Shown here in pieces: positions 13,983 through 26,691 of a stretch of 64,000 bases of DNA; position 1 is the stretch's first letter, and the number at the start of each line of letters is the position of its first letter. Made by a program: the position numbers and the translations under genes. The DNA is taken from contig OX439134.1 in assembly GCA_949318235.1 (NCBI GenBank), positions 17,789,680-17,853,679 of the forward strand, in the 5' to 3' direction. This stretch comes from Ecdyonurus torrentis (lineage: Eukaryota; Arthropoda; Insecta; Ephemeroptera; Heptageniidae). Below the pieces are notes generated by a model. The model saw nothing but the letters and a program-made list of their open reading frames with translations, was not told where the DNA came from and ran no database searches.

Positions 13983-14825
13983 CTCTGTCTCTGTCTGTCT
14001 CTGTCTGTCTCTGTCTCTCTCTCTCATCTGAAAGACATTGTAACAACTATACTTAAAAAGAAAATATTCAGGACTATTGAAAATAAAATTCAAAAGTAAA
14101 AATATTTAAAGTAGTAGAAATAAATACGTAATTATTATGCTGGCTCATTTTCAGCACAATTTATTCAAATACAGCATAATTTATACAATATTTTATATGT
14201 AGCAAGTTAATAACTATATTAGAGCATAAATATTATGTTGTATACTATGCTTAATTTTATTATGCTGTTCTATAATTTAGAAGAATCATTTATGCTATAA
14301 ATGATAATACTGTAATTCTTTCCATGTAACTTGAAGATGTGAATGAAACTGCAGAAATTTTAAATTCAAAATTTCGAAATTGAATCCTTAAAAATTATAA
14401 CAAGTTTTAAAGTTTTCTTTGCAAAAAATATAATATTCATATATAATATGATTAGAATCACCCCCTCCGACTCCTTTTTCAGATACAAAATATTGTAGCT
14501 AACAAAATTATTGATTTTATTAACATGAAAAAAGAGTTTTACATTCCCGGAAAGTATAACAAATCAATTTTCTATACTTTAAAAAGTGTATTTACTTAAC
14601 AAGTTAAGGCGCAATGCTTTTATAATAAAATAAGTAAATTTGATAATATAAATATAGTTGGATAAAATTGAATATTTACTTTTTTAAGAAAAAGATAGAG
14701 AATAAAAAAGCTTTTTAGAATATAAATAGCAACGTATAGAATACTCCTTCGGGATTTTTTATTTTTTAAATGTTAAAAATTTGATTAGGTTTGGAGTATG
14801 ACGTTTTGTGTGGGTGGTGGTTTTT

Positions 14826-14864
<39 letters not shown>

Positions 14865-15322
14865 CAGGCACCTGTTGAATAGAACCATAACAATGCAAAT
14901 TTAAATCTCCCTCCCCCGTATAGTTAATTGAAATATAATGCAGCATATATATTCCTGGAAAAATCAATAGAAAATTATTTAATCATAAACTTTATAAAAA
15001 AATGTGCTTTAAATTATATCGTTTAATGTTTCCTAGAATCAGAATATCATAATAACATCATATTTATTTTGTAAATATTTATTTATTCCAAGTACATATA
15101 TATATATTTTTCTTTTGTTGTGTGTTATTAAATGAATAATATAAAAAAATTCCTACTTCTTGGAAAATTGAGTTTTTGCTAATTTTATTTTTCCAGCAAA
15201 AGTAAAATGATTTTTTTCATGAGATATTTGCAATACAAGTTTTAATATGTACTTTTTATAACTTGTAGCGTGTGTTAAATATAATAATAATACAGCAAAT
15301 CTGATTTTAGATTTAAATTTTG

Positions 15323-15397
<75 letters not shown>

Positions 15398-16442
15398 GTT
15401 GCATGAAATTACGCGTTAGAGCTATGCTTGATCATACAAGCATACATATTATGCTTGCTATACATTGCTCAACATAGAACAAACATCGTGTTAGGTAATT
15501 TTCATTTCTTCATATTTATTTACACTTTTATAATATTTCTCGGGTGTAAATAACAGCTCTTTATGACCTAAAGAAATCAACTGTATAGTTATGAAAAACT
15601 ATTCATTATTTTTTAAATAGAGAAAAATTATATTTTCCTATGTTTATCAATGTTATTTTCTGTTGACTTATGGTGTTAAAGAGCATAATTATGAATGAAA
15701 CCAACAAAATTGTGCAACATTTATTCTTGGCTAAAATGAGACAGAGAAGCATAAAATAAATTTCTATATAAGAGGAAATAGATTACGTAATTTATGCTGT
15801 AATACCAGATAGTATAAATATGAATATATTTTAGAGCATAAATAATTATGCTGTGACAGATAAATCCTATGCAATATGTAACATTTTTACTATTAATTAT
15901 AGCATAAATTATTCACGGAAAGAATAAATTACGTAATTTATGCTGCATTTATGTCATTATAGCATATATGATGCTAAAAATAAGAACAAAAGAAATAATT
16001 ATGCTGTAGAAAATAGTATTTATGCTTTGGAGCATATTTATTATGCAATATAGCATAAATTATGCTGTGTTAAATAAATTGTGCTAAAAATGAGCTAGCA
16101 TAATTATTACGTATTTATTTTTGTCCTTGTGTTATTATGAATAAATTATATTGAAGCGTAAGAAAAATGACAAGTTTTATAATTACAGGGGTGTCAATAT
16201 CAAACAGGATTTTTTTCAGTGTAATTTAAAATATAATAAACTAATTATTACATGACTTTAATATATTATAAAATTGATTAAATTATTTATTATTTGATTG
16301 ACCATAAAAATGTCGAGATAAAAAAACATCGCAGGTTTAATTGCAAGATAATAAATCATGAACATATTGTTTATCTTAGTTCTTTGTACTACCACGAGTT
16401 GGCGTGTACAAGAATAACTTGTACAAGCAAGATACAAGATAA
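12906..16442. other. Non-coding, dense (TC)n arrays and family A copies
   Basis: (TC)n arrays lie at about 13197-13264, 13896-14025 (with TGTC variants at its right end) and 15326-15395. A (TG)n(AG)n junction is at about 14827-14864. Family A copies lie at about 14118-14330, 15765-15911 and 15912-16133; the last has both ends (CACGGAAAGAATAAATTACG and TTATTTTTGTCCTTGTG). A diverged, possibly family B-related segment covers about 15410-15710. No exon is seen. Confidence 0.65.
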
Positions 16443-16451
16443 GGACACGCT

Positions 16452-16662
16452 CACAGTAGATGATACAGTAGTCCATCTCCTATACTGAGAATGTCAGATC
16501 AATGCGCGCCATAATTCCGACTGGGTGAAGCGGGCTGAACTACACGCGTAACGTTACTTCAGTTACTTTTAGTTCAGTCCGCTTCACCCAGTCGGAATTA
16601 TGGCGCGTTTTTTGATCTGACATTCCCAGTATAGGAGATGGACTACTGTATCATCTACTGTG
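16452..16662. mobile_element. Mutator-like hairpin MITE with 9-bp target duplication
   Basis: Two arms of about 93 bp, starting CACAGTAGATGATACAGTAG and reading inward to the GGAATTATGGCGCG region, are near-perfect reverse complements around a short loop (about 16545-16568). The 9-mer GGACACGCT flanks it directly on both sides (16443-16451 and 16663-16671). Long terminal inverted repeats with a 9-bp duplication are typical of Mutator (MULE) elements; that assignment is inferred, since no transposase is encoded. Confidence 0.82.
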
Positions 16663-16830
16663 GGACACGCTCGGCCAATTTGGGCCACCGCGAAATTTAA
16701 AACGAGCGTTTAAGCCAATCAGCGCCCGAGTTGAAGGTCACGTGATCAAAATTGACCAATCACAAGATTAACATGGAACCAGTTGGTGTCCCTATCTTGT
16801 ATGTAGTATCTTAACTTGTATGAATATCAT
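16663..16830. other. GC-rich segment of the MULE target, probable older repeat
   Basis: A locally GC-rich stretch with several CCAAT words (GCCAATC, ACCAATC) and CACGTG-like CACGTGATC. The sequence ATACAAGATAAGGACAC on the left of the hairpin reappears inverted as GTGTCCCTATCTTGTAT at about 16787-16803, so the hairpin landed inside an older palindromic element. No coding frame is convincing. Confidence 0.5.
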
Positions 16831-16978
16831 ATACACTGAAAATACAAACTAGTTGTGTCTAAACATTTCTTGTCATGTCTCGAAATACTTGAAATTATAA
16901 TGTATAGAGAGTATCAAAAATTATCCACAATTTTATATTGGAGATTAAAATGTTTACTTACTACTTGTGCATAATAAA

Positions 16979-17208
16979 CCTAATAAACCTAAAAATCAAC
17001 GTTGATTTGGCCGAAGTCATTGATTTCTAATTTAGTTTCCATGCACAAAATGCCACTGGCGGTCACTGACGTCACAGCTCGTCTGATCCACGCGCGCAGT
17101 CAGTGATCGGGGGCGGTCAGTGACCGCCAGTGGCATTTTGTGCATGGGAAATAATTTAGAAGTCAATGACTTCGGCCAAATCAACGTTGATTTTCAGGTT
17201 TATTAGGA
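16979..17208. mobile_element. Foldback element G, copy 1
   Basis: The arms run CCTAATAAACCTAAAAATCA on the left to the mirror image AGGTTTATTAGG on the right, each about 95 bp, including AATCAACGTTGATTTGGCC and GCCACTGGCGGTCACTGAC. The centre is GC-rich and contains TGACGTCA at 17067-17074. A relative with the same AATCAACGTTGAT arms lies in CCHa1 intron 2. Confidence 0.82.
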
Positions 17209-18570
17209 TATTACGCAACTTTTTTGTTCACTTTAATGTTTACTGAGAACCCATGTATCTTTTGTACTTATCATACTTACATCAATACTATAGCCAAAAC
17301 AAGATTGAATATTTAGTTAAAATAAACACAGAAAACATAAATTTAAGAATATATTCAGTTACGTAGATGTATTAAAATTAACTTTTCAGTACAAACCAAT
17401 AACTTGGTTGAAAAAAGTTTAAACAGTAACTCGTTAGTATAAGTATAATTTCTTCAGTGGTAAATAGTTAGGCTTTATAGATCTGAAAAAACTTTGGTTT
17501 GTATACTAACAAATTTATTTAAAAAAAGTCTAAATAGTAAATCTTTATTAGTTTTTTGCTTTAAATCTCGCGCTTTAAAAATTCAAATTCAAAATTTCTT
17601 TATTTCTTTCTTTCCTTCAATCGTATACAATATACATCGTATTCGTCAAGGTCAATTAACAGACAGAAAAAGTCAAAACACTTACATACTATATGCACAT
17701 TTGGTGCTACGTTTACATTCATATTTATATTAGTATTAAAATCAATAAAAACATATCTGTGGGCTCACTCTAGGGCCCTGACTTTGTCGCATAATCAATG
17801 TAGTTTCGTCTCTAAAAATATTTGCGCGTTGAGAGTAAACGTTTCTATTCTGAGTATATAATATAAGCTTTTTGTTTCCGCTCCCCTACTGTTATATTTC
17901 TAATAATAATATTCATAATTCTATATTCAAACATCTGGTCTTAACAATTTTCTTAGAATTCTATTAAGTTTTGAAAGTTATTCTTGTAAATTGAAATTAT
18001 TAACTGATTTTGTATTTAATAAAAAAAAAACATAATAAGAGGTAAGTGGGTGTGAGGATTATAAAGTTTGCATTCTAAGATGTGTTCATTGATATTAAGA
18101 ATCGGTTTGTGGAAAGTTGGAGGGAAGATAAATTGAATCTTGAGTCGTGTTCACATGGAGTAATATTTTCATTGTGTAATAAATCTGATTGCATGCAGTA
18201 TTCAAGTAAATTTCATTTCATTTTTATTTATTCATATTAATTAAACAATGGATTTTTTGTGCTGCCTGATTCGAATAAATAAACAGACCAATTTTTATAT
18301 ACAGTATATTTCTTTTTTCTTACAATTATAATGCAAAATATTAATGCAGTTTAGTACACCCCACCCCCTCCATCTAAATTAAAATGATTTTACCAAGAAG
18401 TACTTTTCTATTTGTATAATAATGTGACACTAAAATTGTGACAGGTTAAAAAATTAATAAAATTTATTTTCACCATTTACCCATTAAATTAAATTTAAAT
18501 GTTTTTCTAGTGAGAAAATACGCGCTGAATTCAAATGTTAAAATTTATTATTACAATCGTGTGTAGAGCA

Positions 18571-18608
<38 letters not shown>

Positions 18609-18962
18609 TCTCTCTCTCTCAATACGGTAAAAAAATTTAAGCAACTGCAATGTAACTCTGCTGTAGAGCATAGTAATGCAGCAGACGCCTAAGAACAAAG
18701 TATTCTGTTGCAGAAGCGCATAACAAAGTTGTTCAGAATAACATACTTTGCAAATTTGTGTTTCTTCCTTGCAGCTTTCAAGACGTGTCCAAAAAAGTAA
18801 TATCACCTAAAACTTGTCCTAAAATTACTGGGTCACCAGTTAAAGTGCCCATAATAATTTTAAAAAAGTTATAATACTATAGGCTTTAAAATCATGTACA
18901 AAAGAACACCCCTTAACTCCTTAAAAAATCAGTTTTCTGGTTTTCTGTTTCAAATATAATCG

Positions 18963-18998
<36 letters not shown>

Positions 18999-19351
18999 CA
19001 ATTTTATTACATTAAATTAAAAACATATATAGTATTATTAATATATTGATATTAAACACATCCTTTTATAAAATAAGTCTAAATTTCATATTGAAAAGTG
19101 AAGTTCCATATAGCTTGAGGTTGTTAGCATATTTTCATATAAATCTTGAAATACAAAATTGAAACTAACATCTCTCACAAAATTATACTTACATTTGTCT
19201 CAAAATATATTTCCATAAACGAATTCCATAAATGTATATTTTATAACATTCTTTTGTAAGAATATCTCTATAACCTTTCAAATTAAATTAAAATGTTACA
19301 AATCGTCTATAAAACTGTGATATATATAATATTATTAATATTAGATGTGAT
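17209..19351. other. Non-coding with repeats J and L
   Basis: A partial repeat J lies at about 17224-17320 and repeat L at about 17325-17485; L recurs inverted at about 23190-23358. A (TC)n array is at about 18574-18620 and a T-run at 18965-18998. No exon is seen. Confidence 0.55.
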
Positions 19352-19697
19352 TTAAAGGAATAGACCAGAGAAAAACATATAAGCATTTATATCACAAAAC
19401 ACTTGATGGGATTTACATTAATAACTTTAGTTTGTCTCAAAACCCAACAGTAGCCCCGTAGCAGTGATCAGAAGATTCTATTTATGCAACCCGCACAACA
19501 TTTTTATACTAATTTTTGCATGTTTCTGACGTCATAAACATGAACTTTCACGCAAATTGCATACTTTACAGTTTTTTCACGCTCTCTCGTGTGGCTACAT
19601 TAACATTCTGGTAAAAAATTGTCACCAGTTTTGAAGATCCCATTTCGTGTTTATTCATTAAAAAGCATATGTTGTTTTATGTGGTCTATGGCTTTAA
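19352..19697. mobile_element. Family C MITE, copy 3 (inverted)
   Basis: Reads TTTAAAGGAATAGACCAGAG at the left end and TATGGCTTTAA at the right end, with TTAA on both flanks. It is inverted relative to the copy at 12563. TGACGTCA lies at about 19528. Confidence 0.87.
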
Positions 19698-20092
19698 TAT
19701 AAAGTCATATGAACATAAGATATATCAAATTAAATGCACTGTTTTTCCATAAAGCAAAACATTAAAGAGTTATACCATAGTGTCTGTATAGCTATTTTGT
19801 TGTCTGTTTTGATTACTTTGAACTTCTCATCATTTGTATACTGAATAATTGATATGATCTATTTTGTGCTATACTTTTCATTTTGACCTATCATTTTATA
19901 AAGCATGGAGGGAGAAAATTTATTTTTATTTTGGAGAGGTACTCTCGTACTCAGATAAGAGAAAAGCCTTAAATCAACAAGCTACCAATTCACGATTATG
20001 ACCCTTCCCCTCCTCCCCTTTGGATCAGTACAATATGTCACGAAAATGAATGAAAATTATTATTTATCTGTGGGGTTGAGAGTGAGAGTGAG

Positions 20093-20093
<1 letters not shown>

Positions 20094-20179
<86 letters not shown>
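20094..20179. repeat. (GA)n microsatellite
   Basis: About 43 perfect GA units. Between 19698 and 20831 I see nothing else beyond T-runs and AT-rich sequence. Confidence 0.95.
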
Positions 20180-20181
<2 letters not shown>

Positions 20182-20831
20182 GAAAATAGCAATGTAGCTC
20201 TTTCTATCTATCCGTTCACGACTTGGTGTAGAAAACTTGTTTTTTTTTTAAGCTTTTAACACATACATTTACAAATTTGTCGGCATTAAATCGTTTGTAC
20301 ACTGATAAAAAAATATTAAAGAATTAATTATGTCATAGCACTAGCTTTTTACCACTAAAGAGATACATATCGGCAACATAGTAAACATAGTAACATAGTA
20401 AAACCCAAGGGATACCAAACAACATAATTATTATTTTTTTATTATATATTAGTGCAATAAGTATTTTAAATAAAAAAAAACATATATTTTTTTACCGTGT
20501 AAAGAAACGTAAAATAACATAATAGAATTACATTTCTAATTTTCATTGCCTTTTTTTTTTTTTTTTTTTTTTTTTAATGTAATTATCACTTTTATTTTCA
20601 TGTCCGTTTAGGAAACAACATAGTAATTTTTGAAAACAATAATTAGTAACATTTTCAATAATGCAAAGAATACCATCCAGTGTAATCATCGTTCTGTAAT
20701 CAATTATTCATGCCAGTATAGGTGAAGAGCGCAGTTTGTTTTTAATCATGATAAAAGAATTTTCATAACATGTTTGATATTTTTATAATAACATACATAG
20801 GAGCTTTAGCTTTACTATGTAGTGAAATAAT

Positions 20832-20993
20832 GTGGTGAAAATTGTTGTGCGGGTTGCATAATTCGAAATTTTCTGATCACTGTTACGGAGCTACAGTTGG
20901 GTTTTGAGACAAACTAAAATTATTTATGTAAGTCCCACCAAGTGTTTTGCGATATAAATGCTTAAGTTTTCTTCTGGTCTATTCCTTTAAGGT
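20832..20993. mobile_element. Family C MITE, copy 4 (truncated)
   Basis: Only the right half remains, from TTGTGCGGGTTGCATAATTC to TTCTGGTCTATTCCTTTAA. The left half, with the GAGAGAGCGTG block, is missing. Confidence 0.8.
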
Positions 20994-21489
20994 TTTTTAA
21001 TTTTTAGATTTTTAGCTTCAGTAGATTTTAAAGCAACTTTTTTTTTATTTCAAATATCTATTAATAATTTATGTAAAAAAGCATAATAATAAAAAACGTT
21101 ACTTTTTTTTTTTTTTTTTTTTACTTTTAATGCCTTAAAAATTATAAATGTTAACATATAAATTTGTATACTGTAAGTAGCAAAATTTACTTTATGTTAA
21201 TTTAATAAATTAAATTTTATTTGTTTCAGAAATGAAACAAGAAATCCAGAAATACGGAGAATAACTGAAACTTCTTTAAGGTAAGTGGTTTTTAAAGCTT
21301 TTGAAGAGTTTTGATAAATAATAATAATACCATAAAAAATAAATAAATAAAAAACGTATAAGTTCTAACTTGGTGTACGAATATATTAAATACTTGATAC
21401 TCATTACTGCGATTAAAATTGTCATATTTCGTAAATATTATTCCGGACTTATATAATTTTAAACTAAGCAAAAAAAATTAAATATACTA

Positions 21490-22062
21490 TAGACCAATTC
21501 GTATATATCTTAGATGCAACAAATTAAACTTTGTAGGTTTATAACTCTATTCTGCAGGGAAAAAAGGTTGTTTAACGATACATTTTAAAGCCATAGACCA
21601 CATAAAACAACATGTGCGTCTTAATGAATAAACACGAAATGGGATCTTCAAAACTGATGACAATTTTTACCAGAATGTTAATGTAGCCCCACGAGAGAGC
21701 GTGAAAAAACTGTAAAGTATGCAATTTGCGTGAAAATTTATGTTTATGACGTCAGAAACATGGAAAAATTAATATGAAAATGTTATGCGGGTTGCATAGA
21801 TTGAATTTGATCACTGCTACGGGGCTACTGTTGGGTTTTGAGACAAGCTAAAAATATTTGTGTAAATCCCATCAAGTTTTTTTGTGTTATAAAGCTTGTA
21901 TTTTTCTCTGGTCTATTCCTTTAAGTAACAAATCAAGACGACTAGTTCAATTCGTATATATCTTAGATGCAACAAATTTAACTTTTTAGGTTTAACTCTA
22001 CTCTGCAGAAAAAAAAAAAGAGGTTGTCTTACGATACATTTTAAGTAACAAATCAAGACGAA
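21490..22062. repeat. Direct duplication, one unit interrupted by a family C element
   Basis: About 95 bp starting CAATTCGTATATATCTTAGA occurs at about 21495-21588 and again at about 21949-22048. The second unit runs uninterrupted through CGATACATTTTAAGTAACAA. The first is split at TTAA by the family C element at 21585-21924, and its continuation AAGTAACAAATCAAGACGA resumes after it. The second unit therefore preserves the pre-insertion site. Confidence 0.85.
21585..21924. mobile_element. Family C MITE, copy 5, with empty site next door
   Basis: Left boundary CATTTTAA|AGCCATAGACC, right boundary GGTCTATTCCT|TTAAGTAAC. The uninterrupted duplicate reads CATTTTAAGTAAC, so exactly one TTAA was duplicated. 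This fixes the family as a TTAA-targeting (piggyBac-type) non-autonomous element. Confidence 0.92.
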
Positions 22063-22130
22063 TGAATTAAAAAAAAAAAAAAAAAAAAGGAAAGTAAATA
22101 CTTTTATTTATAAAAAAGATAAGCGCTGAA

Positions 22131-22258
22131 TTGACCACTTGCAATGAACGAACTTTTTAAAATAATTTGAATAATTCTTAATGCATTTCTTATGTAAAAA
22201 TCGTTTTCACTTACTTGCTGCAACAATTAAAAATATTTTATTGCAAGTGGTCCATTAA
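22131..22258. mobile_element. Small palindromic element M, copy 1
   Basis: The ends are TTGACCACTTGCAATGAACG and ATTGCAAGTGGTCCATTA, an inverted repeat around a body containing ATTCTTAATGCATTTCTTAT. A second copy is at about 29777-29905. Confidence 0.7.
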
Positions 22259-23739
22259 CAAAAGAATCTGAAAAATATTTTTATCAAATATAATAATAAT
22301 TTGTTATTCACTTTTTCTTAATACCGCATATTACACAAATAAAAATAAATAATTTAATCCCATTTCAGCAAATGATGATGCAATAAATATCTTTATTGTA
22401 TAGCGACTATATTTCACAACATAACAGTTATGCTGTACAGCATAATTATTAATAAAAGTGTAAAACTGCACACTGAGAAAACAAATGTCAGAAATTACGC
22501 TTTACAAAATATGGGCTTCTTGTTGTTAAACGTTTTACTGCTTTATTATATTATAAAATAGAGTAATATTGGCAGTAGAGCTTTATTTCTTATTAAATTT
22601 ACTGATGAAAACTATAATAGCTTTGCTGTATACTATAGTTGAGATATCATACATAACTCTTCAGTCTCTTCTTTCCGTGCAAAATTTATGCTAATTTAAC
22701 ATGCAAGTGCGCGGTAAAAGCTTAGGGCCCCATGAATTCTTATACTATACCATTGCAGGTAGAGATTTTTCTGAGAAAACTATACTGCACTGAGGACAAT
22801 TTTACGTGTTTTACGCTGGCTATTTTTTTTTAAAGGATATTTTTCATCACCGACGACTTCCATTATTATTACAGCATAAATTACATAATTTCTAGTTTCT
22901 GTGCACGAAGAATAATAAATATACGTAATAATTATGCTAGCTCATTTTTAACATAATTTGTTTAATACAACATAATCTATATTGCTATATAAATATATAT
23001 ATACGTTCTATTAACTATGTTAAATAACATAAATATTATGTTTTTATTTAACAATATCTATGCTATAATGACATAAATGCAGAATAAATTATGAAATTTA
23101 TTTATTATTTCTATAACTAAATTCCTACACGGAAAAAATTATCTGAAGAGTTACTATTTATACTTTTTTTATAATAATTTCGTTAGATACATACTAAATT
23201 TTTTAGAATCTAAAGAGTTAACTATTTACCGCTAAAGAATTTACGTTTGTACTAACGAGTTACTCTTTAAACTTTTTTCAAAAGAGTTATTGGTTTGTAC
23301 TAAAGAGTTACTCATATGTTTCTGAATAATTTCTTAAATTTATGTTTTCCGTGTAGATTTATAACTTATAATTTATGCTATTCTTCATAATAAATATGTA
23401 AAGTAGCATAAAATGTTATGTTGCACATTTATGCTGCTCTTATTTAACAACCTTTGTGCTATATAATGACATAAATTAATTTATTCTTAACGTGTGCAAA
23501 TACTTAAATACTTAAAATATACGATAAAAGTAATTATTATAATAATTACGTACATATCAATCAAAATTTAACAGTGCCATCATAATGAAAACATGCATAA
23601 ACTTAAATAATAGTTTAAAAGTCATACAATCAAAATATGTTATAAATTTTAAATATCTAAGTAGATATAATTCTAAGAAAATTATCATATAAAATTTAAC
23701 AATAAAAATTGATAATTAGTTTTGTTCGGTATTATTGAG
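22259..23739. other. CCHa1 upstream region with family A copies and repeat L
   Basis: Family A segments lie at about 22660-22700, 22903-23130 and 23365-23500. Repeat L (TTACTCTTTAAACTTTTTTC and similar words) lies at about 23190-23358. The last 200 bp before the promoter are plain AT-rich sequence; the GC content rises abruptly at about 23740. Confidence 0.6.
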
Positions 23740-23889
23740 ATGAACCCTGTGACGTCACCAGTAAGCGGGGGCGGTACAAGACACGCGTGCGCTGCAAAGT
23801 GATATGAAGAACGAGGCGCGAGTAGGTATAAAAGCATATCGCGTCCCAAGCACTCGTCCTCCGGTAACTATACGATCATAGACACACAC
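23740..23889 (+). promoter_or_regulatory. CCHa1: CCHa1 core promoter: CRE, GC box, TATA box
   Basis: Directly upstream of the CCHa1 start codon is a GC-rich island. It holds a palindromic cAMP response element TGACGTCA at 23750-23757, a GC box GGGGGCGG at 23767-23774 and a TATA box TATAAAAG at 23827-23834. Transcription should begin about 30 bp after the TATA box, near 23857, leaving a 5' UTR of only about 30 nt. The CRE lies about 100 bp upstream of that point, a usual distance for a CREB/ATF site. The motifs are visible; function and start site are inferred. Confidence 0.75.
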
Positions 23890-23989
23890 ATGTCGCACTG
23901 CAGCCGAGTCATGACTTCTTGGTCCGGGGTTGCTTCGTGGTTGCTGCTTTTTTGTCTGGTCTCATCTTTATTAGCAAGATCAGCCGCAG
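23890..23989 (+). CDS. CCHa1: CCHa1 exon 1: start codon and signal peptide
   Basis: ATG at 23890, 33 full codons and the first base of a Gly codon, ending at a textbook donor (CAG|GTAAGA, GT at 23990-23991). The segment is much richer in GC than its surroundings. Translation starts MSHCSRVMTSW and continues into a Leu-rich hydrophobic stretch ending ARSAA, which fits a signal peptide. I chose this Met because it is the first ATG after the expected TATA-directed start site; the in-frame Met at codon 8 is also possible. Confidence 0.9.
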
Positions 23990-24445
23990 GTAAGAACTAT
24001 TATTTTATTATAATTATCATCATTGTCTTTTTTTTTTATAATCATTAACATTAAGGTATTTCGATATTTTTACTGAAGTTAGAATTTTTTGATATTTTGC
24101 ACACTGCTACTTTTACTATGTTTTAGTTAATGCAATTACAAATTTGCAAGAAATTTGAGGAAGTTACCTCTTCAAATTTTTATTTTTATTTATTTATTTT
24201 ATTGTTATTATTTATCTGATGGTTACGAGTTTTAAAATTTTACCATTAAGTTTCAAACTTTTAAAAAGTTCAGTGTCAACTTTCGAATGTCAAAGAAACG
24301 AACCTTCTAAAGACAGTCTTTATCTATATTATGCATTTATTATAACTACAGATGCTTTTCTGGTGTCAAAATCGTTTTCGCATCTGAAACAATGAAAATC
24401 GTTTATTTCAAAATTTACATTTTAGTTTGTGTATTACAGGTGCTA

Positions 24446-24485
<40 letters not shown>

Positions 24486-26659
24486 TGTGGCCTAAATTGT
24501 TTTATTTCTCAAACTAATGCATTTTCTGATAAAAAAATTAACTACAATAAGAAATTAGACTTGAAGTTATTATTTTTTTTATTTCTATAATAGAGATAAT
24601 TTTTATTATTTTAATTAAAAATGTCATCAATTCATCATGTTAATAAATTTTCAATGTAATTTGGCAATTTTTTTTTTTGCACATCTTATGGAATTGTAAT
24701 ATAAGTGTTGTCTATAGTGGCTTTTATTGTCTGTTGTTGTCTATTTAATAATTAGAAACACTACTATTAGTGCTAAAAAAATGCTTTATTATTATTCAAT
24801 TCTTAGGATATAATTAAATGGATTTTTTTTTGTGTTTTTTTTTTCATAATATTGGAAAAATTATTGTTTAATTGTCAGGCAAAATTTCAGCACAGTAAAT
24901 TTTAAAAGTACAATTTAAATGCGAGAGAAATTATTCACAAGAGGCTTTAGCTTAAAAGTATGCTATTGTAATAATAAAATAAAAAAAAATTATGTAAATC
25001 TCATTGTAATGTTAAAAAGAAACATCCTCTAAAAAGAGAGAAAATAAATAACAATTAATAACACTCGGGGAAATTTTTGATCTTCGAACTATATTTTAAT
25101 TTTAATATCGTATACGTATATATTTTTTTTTAAAGTAATGATCGTTTTGCTAATAATAATTATTAATGATAAATAATAACGCTAATTTAATTACACTGCT
25201 TATACTCATGCACTTTGGTCAAGTTTCAAGGTTACGTAACAGTTAATAATGTTAGAATAATCGAACCTCATGTTATTACCATAAAACATTAATATTATTT
25301 ATTAAAAAAACTTTTACGGATAAAAATAAATACATAATAATATAGTTCAATCTCGCAGTAACAATTAATTATTCATTACAGCATACTTGACAACTACATA
25401 ATACTGTAAAAAAAAATGCTGTAAAAAAAAAAAGTTTTATTTTACAGCATATATTTATGTGATTCCAAAATTTCAGCATTATGCCATCATAAAAGTATAG
25501 CTATTTTTTAACTATAGCATAAAATTACAAAAATAAAAATACAGTTTTTAAGTGCAAAATGTGTGTTAATTTTGATGGCATATTTTTACTTTTTCTTATT
25601 AGGTTTTAATGGTTTTGAAATACTCAATGACAAGATTGCAACTGCATATTTATTTTGTTTTATAGAATTTCAGTTTATTTTTTTGATTTTTTTTTTGTAA
25701 GAAAAAATATATATTGCAAATTAATGTAGTAACCTTATTTTTATATAGGATACTTTTAATTTGACACATGATAAGCAGTTTATATTACAATACTCATATT
25801 GTATTTGTCTATTCTATTTTAACAATTCAATGATTTTATTGAAAGAAAACAAAAAAATATTTACACATATTAAAAAATAAAAATGAGAAAAAGGTTTCTT
25901 TGAGTCCTATGCGTTAATAATTATCAGTATCACATAATATTCTCTTTCTATTTTGCCATTAAATAATAATTATATAGAAACACAATTATTACACGAAAAA
26001 ATTTTTTGGTGTCGATAGTGTTTTGACATCAAATGTTTCCATTTTTTTTTTTTTAATAAAATTATACGTAAATAAAAAAAAATTAAAAAAAAAATGAAGA
26101 TGAAAAAACTATAATTGTAATAATATTATTAAGTTTTTCATTCAACTTATATTTTTATGATAATACGATTGCTATTTACATTACACTTGTTATAAGATGA
26201 ATGATATAAAAAATTTGAGATTTCTCATATTTTAATATGATTAAGGAATTCATGTTTTATGGTATCCTTACAATCATACCAAATTCTTTGATAGAAATTA
26301 TTCATCAAAATGAGAACAAAATGAAATGACCTTTACATGAATACTTCACATATTTGTACCTACATCTCTGGACATTTATTTGAAACATGAGAACAAGGAA
26401 AACTGCGCTTTTCTCATTAAATAATAATATAATATAGGAGGGAGTTGTTGCAGTGAGCCTGTATGCCTGAGAGCCTTTCTCCAGTTTTCAAAATAAATTT
26501 TATAGTAATAATTTCTATGTTTAACCTTCTATATACAGCTAATAACTTTAATTTATATAATTTCAATTATTTTATGTAATAGCAATAACTTTAAGATTGC
26601 ATGTTAGGATGGTATTGACGTGAACATTTTGCAATGCCATTGATAGGGGGGGGGGGGGG

Positions 26660-26691
<32 letters not shown>

